From: Micromonospora chokoriensis
GTDB taxonomy: Bacteria > Actinomycetota > Actinomycetes > Mycobacteriales > Micromonosporaceae
Assembly (NCBI RefSeq): GCF_000718555.1
Contig: NZ_JOAN01000018.1
Location: 62,001 to 126,000 of the forward strand
Reading direction: 5' to 3'
DNA: 64,000 bases
The position numbers and the translations under genes are program-made. The notes under the pieces were generated by a model. The model worked only from the letters and a program-made list of their open reading frames with translations, had not been told where the DNA came from and searched no databases. The stretch's first letter is position 1. The number at the start of each line of letters is the position of its first letter. Below are positions 43,115 to 51,518 of this stretch, in pieces.

Positions 43115-44085
43115 TGCCGCATCGCAACAGGTTCACGGCCGCCTGCCGCGCCATTGCGTTTCCCGCCGGGCTGATCTCACCAAACGCGGTTCTGGAGTTC
43201 ACTACGGACGATCTCGCCCATGCCATTTTCGCCACCGGCAGGGCGCCGGGCGACGAGGTACGCCACGGGTGGGCATCCGTGTGGGAGTTCGTCCACCGCG
43301 CCTCGCTCATTCCGGCGTACGTGCGCAGGACCCGCGGCGGCGCGTTGGTGAAGTCGGCCCTTGCCATGGAGTTGGACCGCTCGGAGAAGGTGACGCTGTC
43401 GTACTCGCTCGGGCAGGCGTTGACCGGGATTTTCTGTGAGCGAAAACTGGGGGTGACGCACCTGCTGCACATTGACCGCTACGCAAGCAGGTGGGGGGTC
43501 GTCTTCGCCGCCACCAAGAAGCGGGCAGATCTCTTCGGTCTGTCACCGGCCGGCTGGGTGGTCGCCGAGGCCAAGGGACGCTCGAACGGCATAGAACCGG
43601 ATCTACTGAACACCATCATCGCTCAGAAGCGCTCGGTGAAGTCCATTTCTGGCAGGCGCCCCTGGCTCGCCCTGGGCTGCGTCGCCGCCTTTCCGCCGCA
43701 TCGGCGCGAGCTGTCCATCACCGCGGTGGACCCGGACGAGGAAGGACCCGAACCGGTCGACGTCGACCTGGACCTGGACCGGTACATGCTGGCGTACTAT
43801 GAACCGTTCCTCGCCGCCATCGCCGCAGGAACTCCGCAGGTGCGGGACCAGCGTTACCTCACCTCCCGTCTCGGCCTGCTCGACCTTCGAGTTGGCCTGC
43901 GTAGGGACATCGCCGTCAGGGTTCAGCAGGCAAGCCAGGGGGAGCTGTCAGGTCTGCACGACTCGGTGGTCGAGCTTCTCGACTCCGGCATTGAGCTGGA
44001 CGAGGCAGCCACCGCCTTTCCCGATGGGACGCTGGTCGGATCTAACTGGACGAATGCCATCTCCCTCAACGACTGGCGCTTCTGA
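43114..44085 (+). CDS. PD-(D/E)xK nuclease-like protein, second of a pair
   Basis: This 323-aa protein has a candidate catalytic core, KKRADLFGLSPAGWVVAEAKG (D139, E152-A-K154), the layout of a PD-(D/E)xK nuclease. The C-terminal half is helical with an acidic patch (VDVDLDLDRY). It is translationally coupled to the 227-aa nuclease-like gene, and its 3' end overlaps the convergent small gene by 20 bp. I do not recognise the family. Confidence 0.65.
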   Translation: MPHRNRFTAACRAIAFPAGLISPNAVLEFTTDDLAHAIFATGRAPGDEVRHGWASVWEFVHRASLIPAYVRRTRGGALVKSALAMELDRSEKVTLSYSLGQALTGIFCERKLGVTHLLHIDRYASRWGVVFAATKKRADLFGLSPAGWVVAEAKGRSNGIEPDLLNTIIAQKRSVKSISGRRPWLALGCVAAFPPHRRELSITAVDPDEEGPEPVDVDLDLDRYMLAYYEPFLAAIAAGTPQVRDQRYLTSRLGLLDLRVGLRRDIAVRVQQASQGELSGLHDSVVELLDSGIELDEAATAFPDGTLVGSNWTNAISLNDWRF

Positions 44086-44368
44086 CCCTGACTTGACCGG
44101 GCGACCTTCCCCGACCCGGCGTTGCACTCCGCTCGTTTACCGGCTTGGGCGCGGGGTGGAGGCCGGCGAGTTGGACGAAGACCTCGCGTTTGGCGGTTGC
44201 GTCACCTCGGCGGTTGAGGACGTAGCCGGTCAACCAGATCCAGTCCTGGTACGTCGGCCGGTCGCAGACTGAGACGACGCGGAAGGTCAGGGCACGACCC
44301 CCAGCGAACTGCACCGAGGCCCGGCCGTCGATGACGAGCAGGTCGCCGGGGGAGGGACGCGCGGTCAC
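44066..44368 (-). CDS. Small conserved-looking protein paired with a DivIVA-like gene
   Basis: This protein of about 100 aa has a compact beta-rich segment (LLVIDGRASVQFAGGRAL, then WIWLTGYVLNRRGDATAKR). The GTG at 44368 overlaps the stop of the upstream DivIVA-like gene as GTGA. I associate this pair with integrative elements of Micromonosporaceae, from memory. Function is unknown. Confidence 0.65.
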   Translation of the reverse strand: MTARPSPGDLLVIDGRASVQFAGGRALTFRVVSVCDRPTYQDWIWLTGYVLNRRGDATAKREVFVQLAGLHPAPKPVNERSATPGRGRSPGQVRVRSASR

Positions 44369-44658
44369 CAGTGACCGGAGTTGCGGTGATGCTCCTGCGG
44401 CGGCGGGCACTCCCGCGCGTGCATGGTCTGCCAGTCACGCAGTGCCCGCTTGATCCGGTCGTTCTCCTGGCTGAGCAGCCGAACCGTCTCGTTGAGCATG
44501 GCCAGCTCGTCGGCCACCCGGGCCTGGAACTCGCGTACCTCATCGGGGTCGACGCCGCGCCGGCACGCGGCGAACGCGCGGGTCCGCACCTCGTGCGGCG
44601 TCAACCTGCCTGGGTGGCCGGCGGGGTAGGGCTGGCCACCTCGATACACCTGAGCCAC
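44365..44658 (-). CDS. Small DivIVA-like domain protein
   Basis: This 97-aa protein carries a DivIVA-type start (RLTPHEVRTRAFAACRRGVD, PDEVREFQARVADELAML) followed by a short coiled coil (RLLSQENDRIKRAL). It is far shorter than the cell-pole DivIVA/Wag31. The GTG follows GAAAGGATC. It is divergent from the GntR gene; a damaged second copy lies at about 41 kb. It is probably part of a mobile-element control module (inference). Confidence 0.8.
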   Translation of the reverse strand: MAQVYRGGQPYPAGHPGRLTPHEVRTRAFAACRRGVDPDEVREFQARVADELAMLNETVRLLSQENDRIKRALRDWQTMHARECPPPQEHHRNSGHW

Positions 44659-44970
44659 GACGATCCTTTCTGAGGACAGGCGGGAGCGCCAAAGGTCCTT
44701 GTGGTGGGTCTGGAAGGGCGGGCCGTCCGCTCGGGGGCCGCGGGCGACCCGCCCGCTCCGCCGCCGCAGCCTTATTCAGCGGTACGACAGCAGAGCAGTC
44801 CGGAGGGTCGGGACGGGCACACGCACCCGCCCCGACCAGGGGATGAGCCGAACTCGTTGCCACGCGAGGAGCGGCCCGGAATCAACATAGCTAGACATGT
44901 CAGATGAGTCAACGCTGCTTGTTAGGCGCGTCGCGGTGTGATCAAATCGGGTTGCCACGCGAGGAGTGCC
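44659..44970. promoter_or_regulatory. Divergent control region with a 16-bp direct repeat
   Basis: This 312-bp gap lies between the DivIVA-like and GntR genes. GTTGCCACGCGAGGAG occurs at 44856-44871 and again at 44951-44966, 95 bp apart; the second copy supplies the GntR ribosome site (GAGGAG). The dyad GACATGTC lies at 44894-44901 between them. This suggests a duplicated leader or an autoregulatory site. Confidence 0.5.
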
Positions 44971-45210
44971 ATGCGAGAAGTGCCGGATTACTGGCGCATC
45001 GCCGACGATGTGATCGCCGACGTCAGGTCGAAGAAGTTGAAGCCCGGGGACAAGCTGCCCTCCATCGCTGAACTGCGTGCTCGCTACGACGTCAGTCACG
45101 GGACCGTGCAGATGGCCTACGCCCGATTGGAGGCGCTGCGGGTGATTCGGCGGCAGCAGGGCAAGGGTGTCTTCGTGACCGACCCGAAGACCTGGATGCG
45201 GGAGCCGTAG
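44971..45210 (+). CDS. GntR-family regulator, minimal
   Basis: This 79-aa protein is only a GntR winged helix: PDYWRIADDVIADVRSKKLK, LPSIAELRARYDVSHGTVQ, then VIRRQQGKGVFV. There is no ligand domain. The ATG at 44971 follows GAGGAG. Such minimal GntR proteins sit in actinomycete integrative elements, and this one precedes pglX by 72 bp, so it might influence pglX expression (inference). Confidence 0.85.
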   Translation: MREVPDYWRIADDVIADVRSKKLKPGDKLPSIAELRARYDVSHGTVQMAYARLEALRVIRRQQGKGVFVTDPKTWMREP

Positions 45211-45268
45211 GTAGCGGGCTGGCTACCTACACGAGCCTTTTGGGTACCCCCGTCCCGTCCACGGGACG
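45207..45268 (+). promoter_or_regulatory. Two tandem inverted repeats upstream of pglX
   Basis: GTAGGTAGC (45207-45215) pairs with GCTACCTAC (45222-45230) and overlaps the GntR stop codon. CGTCCCGT (45251-45258) pairs with ACGGGACG (45261-45268), ending 14 nt before the pglX start. The first could end the GntR transcript and is followed by CCTTTT; the second is placed to affect translation or bind a regulator. Confidence 0.55.
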
Positions 45269-45282
45269 ACTAGAGTCGGCGC

Positions 45283-48200
45283 GTGATCGACCGGAAACTG
45301 CTCTTGTCCGACCTGCAGAAGCAGGTCAAGAACCTGGAAAAGGACCTGCGAGAGCAGGCCGAGTCGGTCGAGGAGGTGCGCCTCCGCCTGCGTGGCGAGT
45401 ACGACCACGCCTTCAAGGTCGGGCGCACCGCCGCCACCTGGACAGCCTGGCGGGACGAGCGCGTCACCCAGGCAGCCGTCGCCTGGGTGCTCGGTACCGT
45501 CTTCGTACGCTTCTGCGAGGACAACGGCCTGCTGCCGGACCCCTATCTGGCTGGCCCGGGGGACCGCCTGGTCCTCGCCGAGGAAGCCGAGGCGCAGTTC
45601 TTCCGCGACCAGCCCGACAAAACCCTCCGCGACTGGCTGCACCAGGGCTACAACGCCATCGCCAGCACCCAGGCCGGCAAGTCGCTCTTCGACAAGCGCC
45701 ACAACCCGCTGTACCAGATCCCGTTGTCCCACGACGAGGCCAAGAACCTGATCGCCTTCTGGCGTCGCCGCAGCGAGACGGGCGGCCTGGCGCACGACTT
45801 TACGGACCCGGAGTGGGACACCCGTTTCCTCGGTGACCTCTACCAGGATCTCTCCGAGGCGGCCCGCAAGACCTACGCCCTGCTCCAGACCCCGGAGTTC
45901 GTTGAGGAGTTCATCCTCGACCTGACCCTCACGCCGGCGATCGCTGAGTTCGGCCACGACGTGGTCAAGATGATTGACCCCACCTGCGGCTCAGGCCACT
46001 TCGTCCTCGGTGCCTTCCACCGCCTCCTCAAGGAGTGGGAGCAACACGCCCCCAACCGCGACCCCCACGAGCGGGTACGCCTGGCCCTCGACGCCGTCCA
46101 CGGCGTCGACATCAACCCCTTCGCGGTAGCCATCGCCCGCTTCCGCCTCCTGGTTTCCGCCCTCCGCGCCAGCGATGTCAAGACCCTGACCGACTCGGCC
46201 GGCTACACCTTCCCGATGCACCTAGCAGTGGGCGACTCCCTCATCAAGGCCCGTCAACTCGACCTTTTTAGCACCACGGATGCTGTAGCAGACTTCAGTT
46301 ATGCCACCGAGAACATCCATCAGCACCCCGGCATTCTCCGGGAGGGCCGCTACCACGTTGTTGTGGGGAACCCGCCGTACATTACGGTGAAGGATAAGCG
46401 GCTTAACGATCTTTACCGAGAAATCTACAGCGCCTGCCACATGCAGTACGCGCTCTCGGTGCCCTTCGCGCAGCGCTTCTTCGCCTTGGCCCAACAGGGA
46501 GGCAATGATAATGCCCGGCCTGGCTACGTCGGTCAAATTACTGCTAACTCTTTCATGAAGCGTGAGTTTGGCAAACAGCTGATCGAGAGATTCTTTGCGC
46601 AAGAGGTTGATCTCACCTACATAATCGACGCTTCCGGTGCTTACATTCCAGGCCACGGTACGCCGACGGTCATTCTAGTGGGACGGAATCGCAACTATAA
46701 TCGTTCCGCGGAAGTGCGCGCCATTCTTGGAATCCGTGGGGAGCCAAACGCTCCGGAAAATCCCGGCCAGGGCCTCGTATGGACTGCGATCATGAATCAA
46801 TTGCATGAGCCAGGCACGGATTCGGACTGGGTGAGTTCTGTCGATTTGCCGCGAGCGGTGCTTCATAGGTTCCCGATGAGCCTTACGGGTGGCGGGGCGT
46901 CCCATGTTATGGATGCGCTGGCAGCGGCGGGAAAGACCACAGTCGGTGACCTCGTAAAGGCCATGGGCCGTGTGACTCACACGGGAGCCGACGAGAGCTA
47001 CTTTGCGCCGATCGGCACATTGACTCGCTTCGGGGCTGCTGATGGTTCGGTGGTGGAACTGGTAGAGGGCGATACCGTTCGTGACTGGCAGGTAACGCCT
47101 GTCACGGAGGCCATGTTCCCCTACGATCGCAACCTAAAAGCATCGCTCCACGACCCAGTGCTTCACCGAAGGCTTTGGCTGACCCGAAGCCTGCTCGCCC
47201 TCCGGCGGGAGCCAGGGGGGACCCACGAGCAGATTGGACTGACCTGGTTCGAGTGGAGCCGTTGGCATCCGGAACGCTTCGCAGTGCCTCTCGGTATCGC
47301 GCTTGGCGAGGTCACAACCCACAATCACTTTGTGTTCGATCGAGGTGGGAAGGTCTTCAACCGTACCGCTCCCGTGATTAAGTTGTCGGAGAAGTCTACT
47401 GAGGCGGATCATCTGCAACTGCTGGGGATACTCAACAGTTCGGTCGCCTGCTTTTGGTTGAAGCAGATGTGTTTCGACAAGGGTAACGGGGGAATAGGAG
47501 GCGGGATCTCCGACGAGTTCTGGGAACATCGGTTCGCCTTTAATGGCTCGAAAGTGCAGGAGTTTCCGCTGCCGCCTGCGTACCCCCTTGAACTGAGCAG
47601 CGAGATCGACGGCCTGGCGCAGCGGCTTGCCACGGTGAGTCCGGCGGCGGCCGCGGGTTCTGGGGTGCCCACCCGCGAGCGTTTGAACGCTGCCGCGTAC
47701 GAGTGGCACGGCATACGGGGCCAAATGATCTCCTTGCAGGAGGAGTTGGACTGGCAGGTCTACTCGCTCTACGGGCTGCTGGACGAGGATCTGACCGCGC
47801 CGGAGAGGGTCCGGCCGCCGATGCTCAGTCTCGGAGAGCGGGCGTTCGAGATCGTGCTCGCTCGCAAGGTGGCCGCCGGTGAGGCCGAGACGCAGTGGTT
47901 CGCTCGGCACAAGTCGACGCCGATCACGGAGCTGCCGCCGCACTGGTCGGACGAGTACCGCGCGGTCGTGGAGCGGCGGATCGCGATCATCGAGGGCAAC
48001 CGCAACATCGGGTTGATCGAGCGGCCGGAGTGCAAGCGGCGCTGGGCCACCGAGGGCTGGGACGTCATGCAGCAGAAGGCGCTGCGCGACTGGCTGCTCG
48101 ACCGGTGCGAGGCGCGGGAGCTGTGGTACCAGCACGTCGACGGCCTCGAACAGCCGCGCCCGCTGACCACCGCCCAGCTGGCCGACGAGCTGCGCCGCGA

Positions 48201-48861
48201 CGCCGATGTGCTCACCGTCGCCAACCTCTACGCACCTGGTCAGGATCTCGGCAAGGTGATCGCCGGCCTGGTCGCCGACGATCATGTGCCGCACCTGGCC
48301 GCGCTGCGCTACAAGGACACCGGCCTGGCCAAGCGCGCCGACTGGGAGCAGGTGTGGGACCTGCAGCGGCAGGAGGACGCGCTGCCCGACGAGGCGGCGA
48401 AGCGGGAGTTCCGCAAGGGCATTCCGGTGCCGCCGAAGTACACCTCAGCGGACTTCCTCAAGAGCAGCTTCTGGAAGCACCGAGGCAAGCTCGACGTACC
48501 CAAGGAGCGGTTCGTCTCCTACCCCGGTGCCAACCGCGACGGTGACCCGTCGCTGCTGGTCGGTTGGGCCGGCTGGGACCACCGCGAGCAGGCCCAGGCC
48601 CTGGCCACCCTGATCGTGGCCCGCGAGCAGGAGGACGGCTGGGCCGACGACCGGCTGTTGCCGCTGGTCGCGGGGCTGCGCGAGATCCTTCCCTGGGTAC
48701 GCCAGTGGCACGGCGAGTTCGACCCGGAGTGGGGCGCTTCGCCGGCGGACATCTACGACGGCTTCCTCGCCGAGACCACCAACCGCCTGCACCTCACTGA
48801 TGAGGCGCTCACGTCGTGGCGCCCGGCGAAAGCCACCCGCGGCCGCAAGGCCAAGGCGTGA
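45283..48861 (+). CDS. pglX: BREX type 2 adenine-specific DNA methyltransferase PglX
   Basis: This 1192-aa core BREX-2 gene encodes a SAM-dependent N6-adenine methyltransferase that marks host DNA and contributes to phage restriction. Motif I is DPTCGSGHFVLGAFH (about 232) and the catalytic motif is NPPY at 363. The C-terminal half contains the target-recognition region. The centre of the gene, about 46265-47580, is clearly poorer in GC than both ends, suggesting recombination in the recognition part. A six-G run lies at 47215-47220 in the EPGGTHEQ codons. The GTG start has only a weak ribosome site. The downstream gene overlaps by GTGA. Confidence 0.95.
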   Translation: MIDRKLLLSDLQKQVKNLEKDLREQAESVEEVRLRLRGEYDHAFKVGRTAATWTAWRDERVTQAAVAWVLGTVFVRFCEDNGLLPDPYLAGPGDRLVLAEEAEAQFFRDQPDKTLRDWLHQGYNAIASTQAGKSLFDKRHNPLYQIPLSHDEAKNLIAFWRRRSETGGLAHDFTDPEWDTRFLGDLYQDLSEAARKTYALLQTPEFVEEFILDLTLTPAIAEFGHDVVKMIDPTCGSGHFVLGAFHRLLKEWEQHAPNRDPHERVRLALDAVHGVDINPFAVAIARFRLLVSALRASDVKTLTDSAGYTFPMHLAVGDSLIKARQLDLFSTTDAVADFSYATENIHQHPGILREGRYHVVVGNPPYITVKDKRLNDLYREIYSACHMQYALSVPFAQRFFALAQQGGNDNARPGYVGQITANSFMKREFGKQLIERFFAQEVDLTYIIDASGAYIPGHGTPTVILVGRNRNYNRSAEVRAILGIRGEPNAPENPGQGLVWTAIMNQLHEPGTDSDWVSSVDLPRAVLHRFPMSLTGGGASHVMDALAAAGKTTVGDLVKAMGRVTHTGADESYFAPIGTLTRFGAADGSVVELVEGDTVRDWQVTPVTEAMFPYDRNLKASLHDPVLHRRLWLTRSLLALRREPGGTHEQIGLTWFEWSRWHPERFAVPLGIALGEVTTHNHFVFDRGGKVFNRTAPVIKLSEKSTEADHLQLLGILNSSVACFWLKQMCFDKGNGGIGGGISDEFWEHRFAFNGSKVQEFPLPPAYPLELSSEIDGLAQRLATVSPAAAAGSGVPTRERLNAAAYEWHGIRGQMISLQEELDWQVYSLYGLLDEDLTAPERVRPPMLSLGERAFEIVLARKVAAGEAETQWFARHKSTPITELPPHWSDEYRAVVERRIAIIEGNRNIGLIERPECKRRWATEGWDVMQQKALRDWLLDRCEARELWYQHVDGLEQPRPLTTAQLADELRRDADVLTVANLYAPGQDLGKVIAGLVADDHVPHLAALRYKDTGLAKRADWEQVWDLQRQEDALPDEAAKREFRKGIPVPPKYTSADFLKSSFWKHRGKLDVPKERFVSYPGANRDGDPSLLVGWAGWDHREQAQALATLIVAREQEDGWADDRLLPLVAGLREILPWVRQWHGEFDPEWGASPADIYDGFLAETTNRLHLTDEALTSWRPAKATRGRKAKA

Positions 48862-50036
48862 CGACCGAGTCGGTGCCGGCCGGTTTGTGGTCGACGGATG
48901 ACGTCGAGGAGCTGACCGGGATCCTGGCAGCCCGCCGTTCCCGCCTGTGGCAGCTCACCGAGCCGGCCGACCTCGCGGCGTGGGTGTTCGCCGACCCGGC
49001 GCCGGCGCCGCTCGACCCACCGCCGGCCGCCTTCGACGGTGACTGGGCCGACGGGCTGGACGAGCCACAGCGCGCCGCCTGGGCCCTCGCCGGATGGGTG
49101 GCCCGGATGGCGGTGCCCGAGGCGGCACCGACCGCCGGCACGCACTGGCTGCTGTCGCGGGTGAGCGACGGCCACGGGCCGCTACTGCGGCTGACCGTCG
49201 GAGTGCTGGAAACCCTCGGCGTGTACGAGTCGGGCGAGGAAGTGTGGCTGCGGGTGTCTGCGGTACCGATCGGCCTGGCCATGGACGCCGGTATCGCGGA
49301 CCTGGAGGAGTGGGTACGGCGCGGCGTCGACGTGGGGGAGGACCGGACGAAGACCCTCGCCGAGGACAAGTTGCTCTTCACCTGCCCCGACATCGAGACG
49401 GCGCTGTGGCTGCTCCGGCAGCCACCCGTGATGGCCGCCGCCCGGATGCTCAACGCCTGGGTGGCGGCCGGCCCGTTTTCGTTCGAGAGCCGGTACCGGC
49501 CCGAGGTGGCCGGCCGCGCCTGGCGGGCCGCCGAGGCCCTGATCTCCGATAAGGCGTCCGCCCAGACCGGCGGGGAGCGGGGCTTCGACCGGGAGTACGC
49601 CGGGTCGTCTGCGCCAGCCGACCTACCGGTGCAGCGGTCGTTTGACGCGAACGCCTACCGGGCCGGGGTCAGTGAGCACGATCGGCTGTGCCGGGCGTTG
49701 ATCGACCACCTCGACGCCGAGGGCATACGGGCTGGCGCGGGACTGCACGACGTACTGGTGGATCTGGCGTGGCTTGATGCCGATGGGCGGCAGTTCATCG
49801 CCGAGGTGAAGAGCGTGGTCGGGGGCAACGAGGTGGAGCAGCTGCGGCTGGGCCTCGGTCAGGTCCTTGAATACCGCCACCGCCTGGCGACGCGGGGAGT
49901 CGCTGCGACGCCCGTGCTGGTCGTGTCGAGATACACGGACCAGGCCTGGTTCGACATCTGCGCTGAGAACCAGGTCGTCCTGGTCCAGGGCGAGGGCATA
50001 GCGGGTTGGACGACCGGTCTGCGATCCGCGCCCTGA
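48858..50036 (+). CDS. Nuclease-like protein coupled to pglX
   Basis: This 392-aa protein is translationally coupled to pglX (GTGA overlap). The first 230 residues are helical and unrecognised. The C-terminal part (about 290-385) looks like a PD-(D/E)xK fold: HDVLVDLAWLDADGRQFIAEV followed by Lys-Ser, with a metal Asp and E-x-K, then GLGQVLEYRHRL and TPVLVVSRYTDQAW. It is not one of the six BREX-2 core genes I know (pglW, X, Y, Z, brxD, brxHI). An accessory nuclease working with the methyltransferase is plausible (inference). Confidence 0.7.
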   Translation: MTTESVPAGLWSTDDVEELTGILAARRSRLWQLTEPADLAAWVFADPAPAPLDPPPAAFDGDWADGLDEPQRAAWALAGWVARMAVPEAAPTAGTHWLLSRVSDGHGPLLRLTVGVLETLGVYESGEEVWLRVSAVPIGLAMDAGIADLEEWVRRGVDVGEDRTKTLAEDKLLFTCPDIETALWLLRQPPVMAAARMLNAWVAAGPFSFESRYRPEVAGRAWRAAEALISDKASAQTGGERGFDREYAGSSAPADLPVQRSFDANAYRAGVSEHDRLCRALIDHLDAEGIRAGAGLHDVLVDLAWLDADGRQFIAEVKSVVGGNEVEQLRLGLGQVLEYRHRLATRGVAATPVLVVSRYTDQAWFDICAENQVVLVQGEGIAGWTTGLRSAP

Positions 50037-50096
50037 GGATTCTGTTGGTGTCGCCACCGCGGCGATGGTGCTGTCAGTTTGGGGAGGGAACAAGAC

Positions 50097-51410
50097 GTGA
50101 CCACTGTTGACACGGCGCAGGTGCCGGTGTGGACGCTCGCCACGGAGCCGGTGAGTGTGCCCGACGTGCTCGGTGCCGATGGCATGACGCCGGCCCGGCT
50201 CGGCGAGCTGAGAACGGCCCTGGCGACACTCGCAGGCGCCCCCATCGCCACGCTGGAAGCGCACCCGATATCGGCCAGACGTGACCGGGCCAGCGGGATT
50301 CCGCTGCACGCGACCAGCCCGCTCGCTCAGCAGCTGTCGCACCTCGTCACTCAGACCGCGAGTTCAGCGCCCCGGACGTTGAATGTCGCCACCTCAGGTG
50401 AGGTGCTTTACCGAATGGTGGTGCCGGCGAAGGTCGCCGCGCAGGTCGGTAAGGGACTCGTCCGACCCATGGCATCAAGGGCATCTGCGGGAGGCATCCA
50501 CAGCGCACTGGTCAACTCTACCGGCATCGCAGCCCAGGCCACATTCGTGCCCGTGGCCGGCAAGACCGCTGTTGCCGGGGCGGCGACCGGCTCAGCCGCC
50601 ACTGCGGGTGTGGCTGCGGCCGGTGCCGGAGCGTTGACGGTGGCCGCGCCACTGGTGTTGATGGCCGTCGCGGTCGGCGTCAGCGCCTACGCCGATCACC
50701 AACGTCAGCAAGCTATCGAGCGAATCACCGACCTCCTGGAGCAGTTACACGAAGACAGCCTGGAGAGGGAACGCAACGCGTTGGACGGTTGCCGTGACGC
50801 CATCGACAAGGCGACGTCGGTCCTCCTGGACCAAGGCCGCGTCGGCCTGTCGTTAGGGCTGGATTCCTCGTCGTACGCGATCAACACAGCGATCGAGGGA
50901 ACCAAGCGTCGGCTCTCGAAGTGGCAGCAGGCGCTTGCGGTGCTGCCCGATGGCCCGACGGAACTCGGCGTGTTGACGAAGGCGTTCCCCGGCATCAATG
51001 AAGAAGGCGGTGCGTTCCGCGCCCACGTGGAACTGGCGCGACTCGCCATCGCGCTCAAACGCCGGGTGCTCGTGCTCCAAGCGGTGGAGCACGCCCAGCT
51101 GGCGGGTGCGGACAACCCATTCAAGAGCTTTGTCGTAAGCCTGCAGGAGGATGAGCGTCGCATCGACGAGTTGGAGTCAGGCATCAACTCGGTTCTGCTT
51201 CGGCTGTCGTCGATGGAGCTGAAGCGTCACAGCGGCATCCGAAACATCATGTTCACGCAGGGCGAGGTCGACGAGCTGCTCAAGGCGGCGTACCGCCTGC
51301 GAGCCTGGGGCGATGGGCTCGCCGTGGGGAGCCAACAGGCTGACGTCGCGATTGAGATCGAACGAGGCAGCGACGGATCGCTCGTGGTGTTCCCTGCAGT
51401 CGCTGCCTGA
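50097..51410 (+). CDS. Unrecognised protein with glycine/alanine-rich hydrophobic hairpin
   Basis: This 437-aa protein is not assigned. A Gly/Ala-rich hydrophobic stretch at about 160-205 (AATGSAATAGVAAAGAGALT, then VLMAVAVGVSAYAD) could insert in a membrane. The rest is long helices rich in charge (LLEQLHEDSLERERNALDG), probably coiled coil. The GTG at 50097 has GGGGAGGG 8 nt upstream. It may form a two-gene unit with the next gene 108 bp downstream. Confidence 0.65.
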   Translation: MTTVDTAQVPVWTLATEPVSVPDVLGADGMTPARLGELRTALATLAGAPIATLEAHPISARRDRASGIPLHATSPLAQQLSHLVTQTASSAPRTLNVATSGEVLYRMVVPAKVAAQVGKGLVRPMASRASAGGIHSALVNSTGIAAQATFVPVAGKTAVAGAATGSAATAGVAAAGAGALTVAAPLVLMAVAVGVSAYADHQRQQAIERITDLLEQLHEDSLERERNALDGCRDAIDKATSVLLDQGRVGLSLGLDSSSYAINTAIEGTKRRLSKWQQALAVLPDGPTELGVLTKAFPGINEEGGAFRAHVELARLAIALKRRVLVLQAVEHAQLAGADNPFKSFVVSLQEDERRIDELESGINSVLLRLSSMELKRHSGIRNIMFTQGEVDELLKAAYRLRAWGDGLAVGSQQADVAIEIERGSDGSLVVFPAVAA

Positions 51411-51518
51411 CCCGGGTGGCCGGCGCGGATTGATCAGCTCAGTCGGCGTCTGCCCCTCTCATGCGGCTCAGGGTCGAGCAGACTTTCACAACCGAGTCCG
51501 GCGGCTGCGGGAGGCTTG

